Made by a program: the position numbers and the translations under genes. Shown here piece by piece: positions 22,711 through 32,355 of a stretch of DNA of 64,000 nt. Under the pieces are notes generated by a model. The model did not search any database. It saw nothing but the letters and a program-made list of their open reading frames with translations, and was not told the DNA's origin. Position 1 is the first letter of the stretch. Every line of letters begins with the position of its first letter. Source of the DNA: Uranotaenia lowii (lineage: Eukaryota; Arthropoda; Insecta; Diptera; Culicidae); the NCBI RefSeq assembly GCF_029784155.1, contig NC_073693.1, forward strand, positions 169,127,104 to 169,191,103. The letters run 5' to 3'.

Positions 22711-23379
22711 CAACAACAAGATTCTAATGTTTGTTTACGTGCGCACGGACACGCTTGAAAAAATATCAAACGCTACGGGTTTTAAGGATTCCACTTGGAT
22801 TTTGCATGCATGAACTTCATCATGTCGTGTTGATGAGATGTGTTCCGAAGCAAATAAGGAAAGATGCAACATGTTCGCATTTCCATACGTTTACATCGCA
22901 AGAGATACTTCACAGGACATAAAAAACTTGTCTGTTCTTTTACGACTAAAATAACGAATTTCGGCAGGACCACCATTCTCGACCGATAGACTTTTTCGGG
23001 TTTACTGGCCAACGCTTTTCCAACGGATGATTTTCCGAATCGACACGGAATAAACATTTTCTGACACACAAGTTTCGGTTCTGTTTGTCTTATTTTATTT
23101 GTTGTGTTGTGACTGACAACCAGAAATTTAAAAGTCGTGTAATTGAATAAAAACCGGTCAATGATGAGTTAATTTAAAAATACATGACGTCGACCTGTAA
23201 AACTACGGCAAGTGTCATGCTACTTTTTGTTAAAGAGCATTTGCTGTAAAATTAATTGGTTTTTTATTTAATTTTTAACTACTCTATTAAAAATAACGTC
23301 TTTTTTTAATTACAGGTTGTTTTAGTTTAAATGAAACCAAATTCAAGTACACGTAATTGTCATTATTTTTTTCTGTGTA

Positions 23380-25073
23380 GCCGTCAGTTGGGCTATCCGG
23401 TCCTTCAGCGCCAACGTGGCTTGAAAAATGTTGCGACGATTGTTGGAGCACTTTTGCATATCACTGAGCACATGGTTTTCTTCAAGCACGTGGTTCAGTC
23501 TGTCTTTAAGTATTCGGGAGAGTATTTTGTAATCACTGTTCAGCAGAGAGATCGGGCGGAACGAGCCTGCATGGTTGCCAGATCCGCGTTTTTTAACTAA
23601 CACTATAATTCCGGCAACAAATTGGGTTGGAATGTTTGAACTGATTGCTTCGTTCAGTACCAAGTTCAATTCACGGTGTATCACATCAAACGTTCGAAGG
23701 TAAAATTCTCTAGGAATACCATCGGGTCCCGGAGATTTGTTTGGCGCACTATTTTTTATGGCTTTCAGAATATCACTAGTACTTATAGCGTCCATGCAGG
23801 TATCGTTCCGTCCGTTCACTTCTGGGACTAAACGGCAACACGGGAACATTTCTTCGTTTTCTTCTTCCACTGTAACATGTGCATAAAGGTTCTTAAAATA
23901 TTCAACCATGTGCTCTTGTACTGCCACTGGGTCATCTATCACTTCATTCACTTCGTTTTCCACTGTTCTTATCGTTGTTTTTTTACGAGTTCTCTCTCCC
24001 AGTTGGAATGTCGAAAGCGGTTCTCCGGCAATGTAGGGTTCGTTTGCTCGTACAAATAGTGTTGTGAACCGTCGCTGATGGGCCAACATTTCAGCCTTTA
24101 TTCTGTTTATGTTCTGGATCTCTTCCGGGTGGCGATAGTACCGATCATACGCTGCTTTAAGGTACACGTAAAGGCGCTGCTGTTCGCAATGAAAATTTTC
24201 GAAGGCTTCTCGTGATTTGCTTCGAAAGAAGGACTTTATTTTTGATTTTGCACAAAATAGCCACCAGTCCATCCATGATCGGTAGTTTCGACGCTGCCGA
24301 GTCCAAAATTGCCACCTATTCCGGAATTCCTCGACACATTCTTCAGTTAGCAGATGAGGACGAAGGGACCAGTATCCTCGATTGGTGGGTAGGGTGGGGA
24401 GGGGAATACAGATTCGAGTAGTTACAGCTTTGTGGTCTGAGAAACAGCAAACATGTACATCAGCTGTTCTCAGCTGATCTTGCAGGCCAGTGCTGACGTA
24501 AAAACGATCGAGCCTGGAGGTTGAGTTAAACGAAATATAAGTGTGGCCTGCGTCGCCGGGACGTAGTTTTATCCACACATCATGGAGCTGCAGCTGTTGG
24601 GTTGTGGCTTGTAAAGCAGGGCTCATGTTGTATCCCGTGGCATCGGATTGCCTCAGAACACAGTTAAAGTCACCTCCGAGAATGATGTGGTCTGTTCGAT
24701 GACGAAGAAAGTATGCGAGCGTTTCGTTGAAAAATCTTTCACGATCGGCTCGCAATGCTGTTCCTGAAGGTGCATAAACATTACACAGCGTTGTGTTGTT
24801 TACCCTTACGGCAGTCAATCTTCCGTCTGCACTTTTTTCTGTGTGTGTGTGTCGAATGTGTTCTTTAAGTGCTATTGCTGTCCCTCTTCTATTGTGATCA
24901 ACATTTACCACTACGGTATATCCCGGAATGGAGAGTTGTTCACTGTATACCTCCTGCAGAAACACGATGTCCAGAGCCAAAGTTCGGATAAATGTACGAA
25001 GCGCGTTCAGTTTTGTAGTATTGGTGATTGTATTGATGTTTATGGTGCCGATATTACAACTGACCATAGCCAT
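23380..25073 (-). pseudogene. Retrotransposon ORF2, piece 1: endonuclease and start of RT
   Basis: An ATG at 25073 overlaps the ORF1 stop. The first ~220 residues form an APE-type endonuclease with the Glu motif FLQEV, the GGDFNCV motif and the C-terminal SDHKAV motif. A linker follows, then the start of reverse transcriptase with KSPGPDGIP and FRPISLLN. The frame is open to the junction at 23380, where DRIAQLTA is followed by inserted DNA starting CACAG. Piece 2 continues the same frame at 19012. The piece could only be translated as a truncated endonuclease. Confidence 0.85.
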
Positions 25074-26143
25074 CACATACAAATATCATCTTCTTGGGTG
25101 GAAACGTTGCCGTCAGTAGCTGTTTTCATCTTTTTGGTTGGTTGGATGTGTTTTCCTTTCTTCCTGCTGTTGTTCGAAGAGATCGAGGAAACAGAGATAT
25201 CCGTTTCGTTCCCATCAGTTTGGGTGCGTATGGTGTCGTGACTTCTGAGTTGGATGGTTGTGGTGGAGGTGGTCGGTTTGGCGGGAGATGGCATGAGTGT
25301 TGGCTGCGATTTCTTGACGACATCGTGCTGCACTGGCTTGTCTACAGCGGCTGTTGGGGCTGTAGTTGGGTTTGTTGTGATTGTTGTTAGCTGTCGCTCT
25401 TGAACGCTTGTTGAGGCGCCCAAGGGCTGTACTGGACGCTTAGTAGCGTGAGCTTGGTTTGACTGTGCGTTCATTTTAGCAACGTTTGCGTAAGTTTGAT
25501 CTGCAGCCAGTTTCTGGACAAGCAGTCTTTTGTTTTGTACACATGGAATGCCAGTGTGTACAAATTCCCCACAGTGTCCACAAGTCTGGCGCTGCCCTTT
25601 GTAGGCCAGACCCGTGGTTTCTCCACCAATAGAGACGTGTGATGGTATGTTTCTCAACACAACCATTCGAACCGAGCGAATTCCCGTCGGCATACCGCCG
25701 AAAAATAGTTTTTCGTCCCACAAAACATTTCGAATCGTGAGAACCTCACCATACGCCTGTAGAAAGTCAGCAACTTGCTGGTTGGTGATGGATCGAGTAA
25801 GATCAAACAATCTCACTTCCACTGCGCCATCCTCCATTTCTATGCGTACTTTGTACGTTTTCCCGTTGTACACTAGGGAGTGTTTGTCGTCGTGGTCTTG
25901 CACAATTTTCTGTGCGAGTTCGAGGTCAGTGACCTCCACGTAGAAACAACCAAGTCTGCGGTTTGGTTGTATAAGCAAAACATCTTCACGCTTCAATCCA
26001 AGCTCATGAGCAATGAATTTATGCACTTCTTCGTTCGTAGGTGGCTTTGGAGCCAGCGAAAAGTCTATACGGAATGTGTTCTCGCGGCGCCCCATCGCGA
26101 AAACACCAAGCGCGGCGGCACTAAGTCCCCGACAAGTCTCCAA
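25073..26143 (-). CDS. Retrotransposon ORF1 (gag-like, one zinc knuckle)
   Basis: This 356-residue protein is the likely nucleic-acid-binding ORF1 product of the split retrotransposon. A single knuckle of the form CX2CX4HX4C (CGHCGEFVHTGIPC) lies near residue 195. Before it are two folded-looking segments, the first beginning near residue 20. After it come a linker rich in Thr, Pro and Gln and a lysine-rich tail. The stop codon overlaps the ORF2 start in the pentamer TGATG at 25071-25075, which suggests termination-reinitiation. The frame is intact although ORF2 is broken. The first ATG gives the 356-residue form; a later ATG at residue 17 is also possible. Confidence 0.8.
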   Translation of the reverse strand: METCRGLSAAALGVFAMGRRENTFRIDFSLAPKPPTNEEVHKFIAHELGLKREDVLLIQPNRRLGCFYVEVTDLELAQKIVQDHDDKHSLVYNGKTYKVRIEMEDGAVEVRLFDLTRSITNQQVADFLQAYGEVLTIRNVLWDEKLFFGGMPTGIRSVRMVVLRNIPSHVSIGGETTGLAYKGQRQTCGHCGEFVHTGIPCVQNKRLLVQKLAADQTYANVAKMNAQSNQAHATKRPVQPLGASTSVQERQLTTITTNPTTAPTAAVDKPVQHDVVKKSQPTLMPSPAKPTTSTTTIQLRSHDTIRTQTDGNETDISVSSISSNNSRKKGKHIQPTKKMKTATDGNVSTQEDDICM

Positions 26144-26254
26144 TAACGAAAAAAAAAACTCAGAAATTAGTCCGTGTTCGTCTTCCGGTAGCAGCGATAG
26201 AAAAACGACCGACTGGCTCGGAAGCTGAGCGCTAACTAACGGGAAAAGTAAATA

Positions 26255-28721
26255 CAGGTTGGACTCGATTCTAAGTAAACTCGATTATCCGTGATTTGAT
26301 TATCCACATTTGACTTGATTATCCGATCTTTTTTTCCCCGAAAAAAAAATAAGGAAACCAAAATTTTTGTTCTCGTTAGTTTCATTACAACTAAAGAAAA
26401 AGAAAGTTATGCCGCAAATCATCAATTTAAGCTTTATTGTTCTTGGAGTTACAGAATTTATCTTTGATATTTTTAATTCATTTTCCGCAACCAGAACTGT
26501 TTCTCTTTAGGCAAATGGTTTTGTAAAAAAAATTTTACCTAAGATACGAAGTTACAGTCTTGAACAGAGTTTCCTAAAAGAATTGAAAAATAAATCATTT
26601 GCTGGCTCGGTTCTACAGAAGAAGTAAAAACGATGTTGAATTTCAAAACAAAATATTCAATTTTCTAATACAAACTCAAAGTTGAAATTTACCCAAGTAA
26701 ACGTTACTTAAAAATTCGGCATCAAATCATGCATGAGTTTTCAACAAAACCAAAACTTTTTAGGCCTCAGAGTTTGAGAAGTTCAAAAATTACTTCAAAT
26801 CGACTCAGTATAATGTACAGTGAGGTGGTCCAAAAATAGGGTAATGTTTCAAAATCAAAAACTTCCAAACGATGAATAAAAATTGTTAATATTCTGTGTG
26901 GAGTAAGTGAAATTTGACATGTATGATGTTTTGAATAAACTTTTCAGAGGGTAAAAACAGCTGGTTAACCCCCAATAAATAAAGCGTACAAAAAATTAAG
27001 CGTAGCTACAGAAAAAAAAAAACGAATCCTGGAATCACTCCTAGGCCTGCCAGAAGGCTTCTTGCCAAATTTCATCTCATTTGGTTTATTCTTAGAGGTC
27101 GCCCAACGAGCCTCAATTTTTACAGGTTACTGTACAGATTTGTTTTTCTTAATCAAGACGTAATTGCACACATTTCCTAAGATGTAGTGTACAATAGGGT
27201 GTCCCAAAATTGCATGATGGTAGATTAGGATGAGGAGAACCAACTTTTGTATGGGGCTGACTAAAAAAAAATTATGTTTAGAGGTTCCGCAAACGCGATC
27301 TTTGAAAAAAGTTCACTTTCAAAATTTTTGATTTTGTATAAATTCTGGGTTCACAAAAATAGGCTATTTTCAAGAAAAAATTTTTTTTGGTCAAAAAATT
27401 TTGTATTCAACTGACCAAAATGTGTACCTAGCGTAAAATATTTTTGATACCAATGCCATGAAAAGATGCCGATTTTCGCGCATTTATACTTTGCTGAACA
27501 AAGCATGTTGTTTGTATCATCGTGTCTATTCACGGTTTAATCCTTATTAAAAATCACAATTCAAGATATTTTTTTATATTTAATTTATCAAATTCGTCTT
27601 ATTAAATACCTACTTTTAAATAAAATGCTTGAAAAAAAAAGACTTGGAAGGCTATATGCCAAATTTGAGCTGAATCTGACAACGGAAAAGGGTTGCACTG
27701 AATTTCAAGTGTGAAAGGAATTCTGAGACGGTATGTTCTGAAGAAACATAAAAACAAGGTTTTTCATCAAATATTTTTTTTTTACTAATCGATTGCTTTT
27801 AATTATGTAAATTTTATAAAAATTTCAATGAAGACTATGAACCTATGAAGACTATCAAGAAACCCTTGAGATGGGCATACCTTTCTTATACCATTAATAA
27901 CTTAACTGTCGAAACGTGTATCATCTTACGTTCTTTAAAGGAATTTTCGTTTTTATCAAGGAACCAAAACTGTAGAGCAGTGTGGATGTGCATTGAAGCT
28001 TAAGCCAAAAAAAAATGTAATTAACAGTTTACCTAGAAAAAAAAAATGTAAAATTAACATACAAACTTGAGTCCCCAGGATTTTGATTTTGGAATATGAC
28101 CCTAGTTTTGAACCTCCCTAACGTATGGGAAAATAACGTAAATCGAATGTGAAAAAGGATTCGTTCTACTACAAATTTACAATTCACGAAATTTTTTTAA
28201 AGTTTTTTTTAAAACTTATATAAAAAGTGTGATCATTTTGCAAGAGAATTTTATCACATCCAATTCACGATTTTTTTTAAATTTTCATTTAAGCATAGAC
28301 ATTTCTTCATTTGTATGATTTATGTACACATTAAATCGTTTTCAGGAATAGGATTTCCCTAGCACTCTTAATTGTCCCAGTTCCAATCTTTTTCAAATTG
28401 GCAAATCTGCTGCTCACAAAAAAAGCTCAAAGGAATATTTTTTAAGTTATTTGATTAAAAAGGAATACAATCACTTGATCACTTTCCGATTACTTGGTAT
28501 ATTGACTGTAATGTGTGATTTTTAGCCAAATCACTGTTATTTATCACAATAAATAATATATTTTAGAAAGCTGACTAGTAATGATACAGTTTAACAGTTT
28601 AACTCACAAGTTACAATTGATAAGAAAAACTTTAGAAGATTGTGTCTTAAGGGTTACAATAATTGAGTAAAACTGAACTCGGGCTATGCTCCCAAAACGT
28701 TTGATTACCGAGCGAGTACTG
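26255..28721. mobile_element. Possible pogo/Tc1-like element or MITE pair
   Basis: TA|CAGGTTGGACTCGATT at 26253-26270 is the kind of end seen in pogo-like mosquito elements, and inverted TA|CAGTACTCGCTCGGTAATC is at about 28701-28723. The inside has no transposase ORF; TTGATTATCC words cluster near the left end. The two ends agree only partly, so they may belong to different copies. It begins within a few bases of the retrotransposon's 5' end. Confidence 0.35.
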
Positions 28722-28723
28722 TA

Positions 28724-31033
28724 TCATACTTAGTCATACTAAACCAGGGCTGGAAAAAAGAAAAAAATTAATAAAAGCGCTGAAATGCCAAATTGGTCTG
28801 GTTAAACACCGATCAGTTGTAACCATCGGTTCCTCCCGACTAACTAGCTGAGTAGGAAACTCCCTCTCAAGCCTCAAGGTCGACACACTCTTAAGGATTT
28901 TCGGCACAAGGAAACACCTTAGTAACTTGGATAGAATTCCCACTTTATTCTCCCCAAACACTCAACACATTCGGAGGGTATCAAATGCCCTTCCCTCTCA
29001 CTAAAGTGGATGTTCCTATCTTGTGGTTCTGCTGTATGCGTCGCAAGGCCCAAAGTTCACCTGGTTTGGTTGTCCGGTGGGTTTGCTGTTGGGCGACGGT
29101 AAGCGATTCCGCTCAGATGCTGCGGCGCGACCCAGTCGGCAGTTACCACACTTGCGTTGGACCACAATGGCGGAGGAAATCGGGAGAACTGAAGCGGACA
29201 CTGGCGGATAACGGCCTAGCACGGCAGAAATGTCGGGCACGGTGCTAGTGCCTTGATCGCACACAAGTAAGGCTCTCTGGTCGTCGACGGCCTACACCTT
29301 CGGATTTTGGCGATCGAACTAAGGGCGATTTGGCACGAGAATTGGCTGGTAGCCCGCACGAGGATGGCCGGCGGATTACGGTAATATCGACCTTCAGTTC
29401 CCGGTGGTGGCACAATGCGTAGATGATTTGGCACTCGTGGCTTTTCTGTATTTTAGCCAACAATTCGGGGTCCTGTAGAGACATGATGGGAGGATGTCAA
29501 GAGAATTAGTAGGTTGCCTGGTACGGGGTCCAATATGGCAGCTACCTAGCAGTTCAAGCTAGTCCAACAAAGCTTTGCTTTCCTGCAGCGGACGTAGTGA
29601 CTGGTCTGAGCGCTCGAATCCAAATGAGGCTGCGTTAACTTGAGGGCTTTGACCCCGTACACAATTCAATGGCTTTGTCTTCATCCATCAATTCTTCCCA
29701 TCATGCTCTATTGTCATCTTTTGCCATTTTCGGTAGCGTTTATGATCCTAGCCGATCTTAGCACCATCTGGTGCCAAACTCCGCAGTTGACCTACCGCGC
29801 TGTGCTGCTGACGTGTTCGGGAAGGTTTAGGGTGGTCCTTCCTCCTCCTTACTAAGACACCTCCTTGGCATGTTACGCGTACAAATTAAAGAATCCCACA
29901 AAAATAAGGTAGTAAGGTTAACGTACTGGATACCAGTCTTCCGAAAATCAATCAAAACAAACACTCAGGATGCGTTTCCTGTTGGAAACATTCAGATTGT
30001 ATAATGGGATAGCGCCTCTCGCAACTGCTTCGCCTGGCTGGTATGCAATCTCGATCAGCGCTCCTATCAGCTATGCAAACCGAGTCGCATCATTCAGAAT
30101 CATCGGTTTAGCAAACATCGCATATCGGAGATGAGTGAGATACAAACTGATCCATTCTGAATGTAGCTCACTCAGTATCTGCCTGAATTATATGAAATTC
30201 AAAATTATTTTTTGCAGGACGAGAAAAATCAAACAGTTGTGCGGGACACCATAAATTCTCAGTAGTTTTAACGTGACGGACGACAGTTTAATAAGAGAAC
30301 TTGTAAAATTTGAAAAAACATGGCGAAAGTGAATTCTTTGTTAACATCTTTCCCTCACAAACACAACTTCAATTTGATTTTGATCATACTGATGTTAAAA
30401 AACGTTATAACAACAAATAAATTTATTAATTTGCTATTTATCAAATCAAACAAAATACGCTAATGATCGGCTTCATGTATCACTCACTCACTGCCTGATC
30501 CATTCACTCCTGATCGAAGACCAACAAGATTCGCCATATGCATTGCGCATTGGTGAGATTCCAATTTGATGATGGTGCTGCACTGTTTTGACAGCAAGCA
30601 TCGTACGAGGTGATCTGTATTTTAGCGATGAATTGAACGATCGATGATCGGGTAGGTCCAGTAGCAATCAATAACGAAACCCGACCGTTGTACGTTCAGG
30701 TGCGAAGTGCAATCAGAAACATTCATTGAAAATGAGTGATATTCGGAACACTGCTGGATACACAGTGCGAACAATATTAAAACTTTTTTTGAATCTTTGA
30801 GAGATTAGTTTCACTAAACTGATAGTTTTGTTGATTTTGTTTGATTCCGGCTCGAGTTTTTATTATATACAGTAACAACTCTATTCATAAAGTGTCCAGT
30901 TTTCTGTCGAAAAGTAAAAAAAATGCTGCAGCGAATTCTATTTGCCTGGCCTGGATAATAAAGGCGTATGTGTTCCCGTATCTTGTTAATAACATGATAT
31001 AGAGAACTTTTCTCAGTTCCAATTTAAGTGATC
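28724..31033. other. GC-richer non-coding block, unassigned
   Basis: From about 28985 to 29880 the sequence is markedly richer in GC than its surroundings, with overlapping short ORFs on both strands but no recognisable protein. I see no paired inverted or direct termini. From 29990 to 30760 the TGATC/GATCG words are frequent. The stretch 30706-30757 is shared, inverted, with 63160-63213. It may be an old LTR or unique host sequence. Confidence 0.35.
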
Positions 31034-31035
31034 TA

Positions 31036-32124
31036 CACACTAAGATTGCAATTATTCCGCTCGGGATACTGATTCTCCGAATCACAGGAAAATGGCTAAA
31101 TTTACACGAAATTCGAACGAAACCCCACCCGAATCTCGTGACACTTTATTTTTCCTGTAATAAAGGCTGACATTTCGACAAGTGCACAGAAGCTCGGACT
31201 TACCCCGTGAATTCGAAACAGTGTTCTCCTGAATCACGGTAGAAACATTTCTTGTTAGATTATCTTTCTCTTTCTATCCTGCATAAAAACCAACAACGTA
31301 TTTTTTTCTCTTTTCACCATGTGAATAAAAATTAAAAACCGCGAAACACTGGATCTTTTGAGGTTATCGTTGATTTTTGCTGCTTTTTTTCGAAAGTCGG
31401 CCCATTCGCGCGGAGTTGAAGGTATTTATTTAGATTAAAATAGATTTATTTTCCCTTATAAAATTCCAGTTGCGGCCTTTGTGGCGGATTATTATCAGAA
31501 CCAGGTTCCAGTGATCTTTGCATCGATAGAGAATCGTGAACTAGACTCTACGGCTGGTTAATTAATTCGTGTCGAAGATTCTCTCACCCCGGTTTGGAAG
31601 CCAATTCGATTCGAATCAAATCGCTGACATGACCCCGGAGCGCAAGGACAGCAGGTTCGTAGGGCGTATTGGTAAGTTCCGCTACCATCCAGCGGTTATA
31701 AAACTTGAGTAACAATCGTGTTTTTTTTATTTACAGAAGTGCTGGACCGTCGAAGTCAAAGTGTGATAGTGAGAATGTGTCGACCGAAGTGAAATTCAAA
31801 ATAAAAAGCTTAAAACATCTGCAAATAAATTCGAGTATTCCAACTACAATTGTGCTCTATCTTTTTTAAAAAGTGCAAGAATAATTCATATTCATAGGAT
31901 AGGAAAGCAAAATTTACTTCAAATCACAGGAGAAACCCTGTACGAGCGTACATAAAAATTTCAAATTTCCCTGCAAATTACAGGAGAACATCGATTGAAC
32001 CTTACAGATGAGTTTGACATTTGTTTTCCTGAGCTGTTTTGCTGTCCTGAAATCGTCCTGTAATTTCAGCTGTTGAAAATACAGGACAAAATCGTTCCGA
32101 CCACAGGCGAATAGATTAAGTGTG
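31036..32124. mobile_element. TA-flanked CACA-ended element 3
   Basis: TA at 31034-31035 and 32125-32126 flank 1089 bp with ends CACACTAAGATT and, inverted, CACACTTAATCT. TCCTGTAAT and ATTACAGGA words recur near both ends, resembling the subterminal dyads of element 2. No empty site is visible for this copy. It holds a two-exon open frame on the plus strand. Confidence 0.6.
31629..31792 (+). CDS. Putative two-exon 32-residue minigene in TA element 3
   Basis: ATG at 31629, exon end 31671 with donor G|GTAAGT, acceptor TTTATTTACAG and exon 2 from 31737 to the stop at 31790-31792. The joined frame is 33 codons including the stop, strongly basic (MTPERKDSRFVGRI, then a second exon ending VRMCRPK). 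A further acceptor-like TTCCAG near 31470 suggests a non-coding first exon upstream, and an AATAAA follows the stop near 31800. The short length and lack of a domain keep this tentative. Confidence 0.4.
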
Positions 32125-32139
32125 TATACTTAATCAGTG

Positions 32140-32342
32140 GGCTTGTGATATAGCTCAGTTGGCAAGTCAGTTGCTTCCTGAGCCGATGTCTGCGAGTTCG
32201 AGCCCAAGAATAAGCATCGAACACAGTTGTCCCGGATAAGTTTTTCAATAACTGTCAGCCAACTGCAACGTTGATAAAAAGTCGCGAATGCCATGAAGAT
32301 GGTAAAACGGCTAAAATCGAAACAAAAAAATATATATATAGG
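32140..32342 (+). mobile_element. tRNA-derived SINE, copy 1
   Basis: A perfect 13-bp duplication TACTTAATCAGTG flanks it (32127-32139 and 32343-32355). Internal RNA polymerase III boxes are clear: A box TAGCTCAGTTGG at 32151-32162 and B box GAGTTCGAGCC at 32194-32204. It ends in an A-rich and TATATATA tail. The 5' duplication starts right after the terminal TA of TA element 3. Confidence 0.92.
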
Positions 32343-32355
32343 TACTTAATCAGTG

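Larger units (their letters stand above)
19015..23377. mobile_element. TA-flanked CACA-ended element 2 (4.36 kb)
   Basis: TA at 19013-19014 and 23378-23379; removing the 4363 bp and one TA rejoins retrotransposon ORF2 in frame (LTA then RKKCGKL). Ends read CACACTACC and, inverted, CACAGAAAAAAA, so identity is confined to CACA. Subterminal TGTAAAATTAC-type dyads occur near both ends (19030-19045, 19975-20045, 23185-23250). A CACAG preceded by TA at 19956 repeats the terminus internally. The minus strand carries at least five GT donor-like sites with open blocks between, listed separately. Confidence 0.82.
7487..26250 (-). mobile_element. L1/Tx1-like non-LTR retrotransposon split into four pieces
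   Basis: One minus-strand element runs from a 5' end near 26230-26250 to a 3' A-run at about 7478-7487. Its order is ORF1, then ORF2 with endonuclease, reverse transcriptase and a C-terminal CCHC motif. Three insertions (19015-23377, 10338-18311, 7953-9927) cut ORF2. Subtracting them with one target duplication each leaves about 4.4 kb, a normal full-length size, and the reading frame rejoins at all three junctions. A separate frameshift lies near 18725-18735. The RT signatures (RPISLLN, SFDLDHAFDRVDH, RSVRQGDPLS) point to the L1/Tx1 group; exact clade is inference. Confidence 0.85.

Noticed and set aside
19956..23377. A separate element starting at the internal TA-CACAG
   Set aside because: The right end at 23377 is directly followed by retrotransposon sequence, so no outer remnant would be left for a host element; kept as an internal repeat of the terminus.
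25094..26228. Plus-strand ORFs opposite ORF1
   Set aside because: Shadows of the retrotransposon ORF1 on the minus strand.
28985..29880. A host gene in the GC-richer block
   Set aside because: Short ORFs overlap on both strands, none resembles a known protein and no splice pattern is convincing.
32146..32210. A tRNA gene at the SINE head
   Set aside because: It is followed by a SINE body and tail within a 13-bp target duplication.
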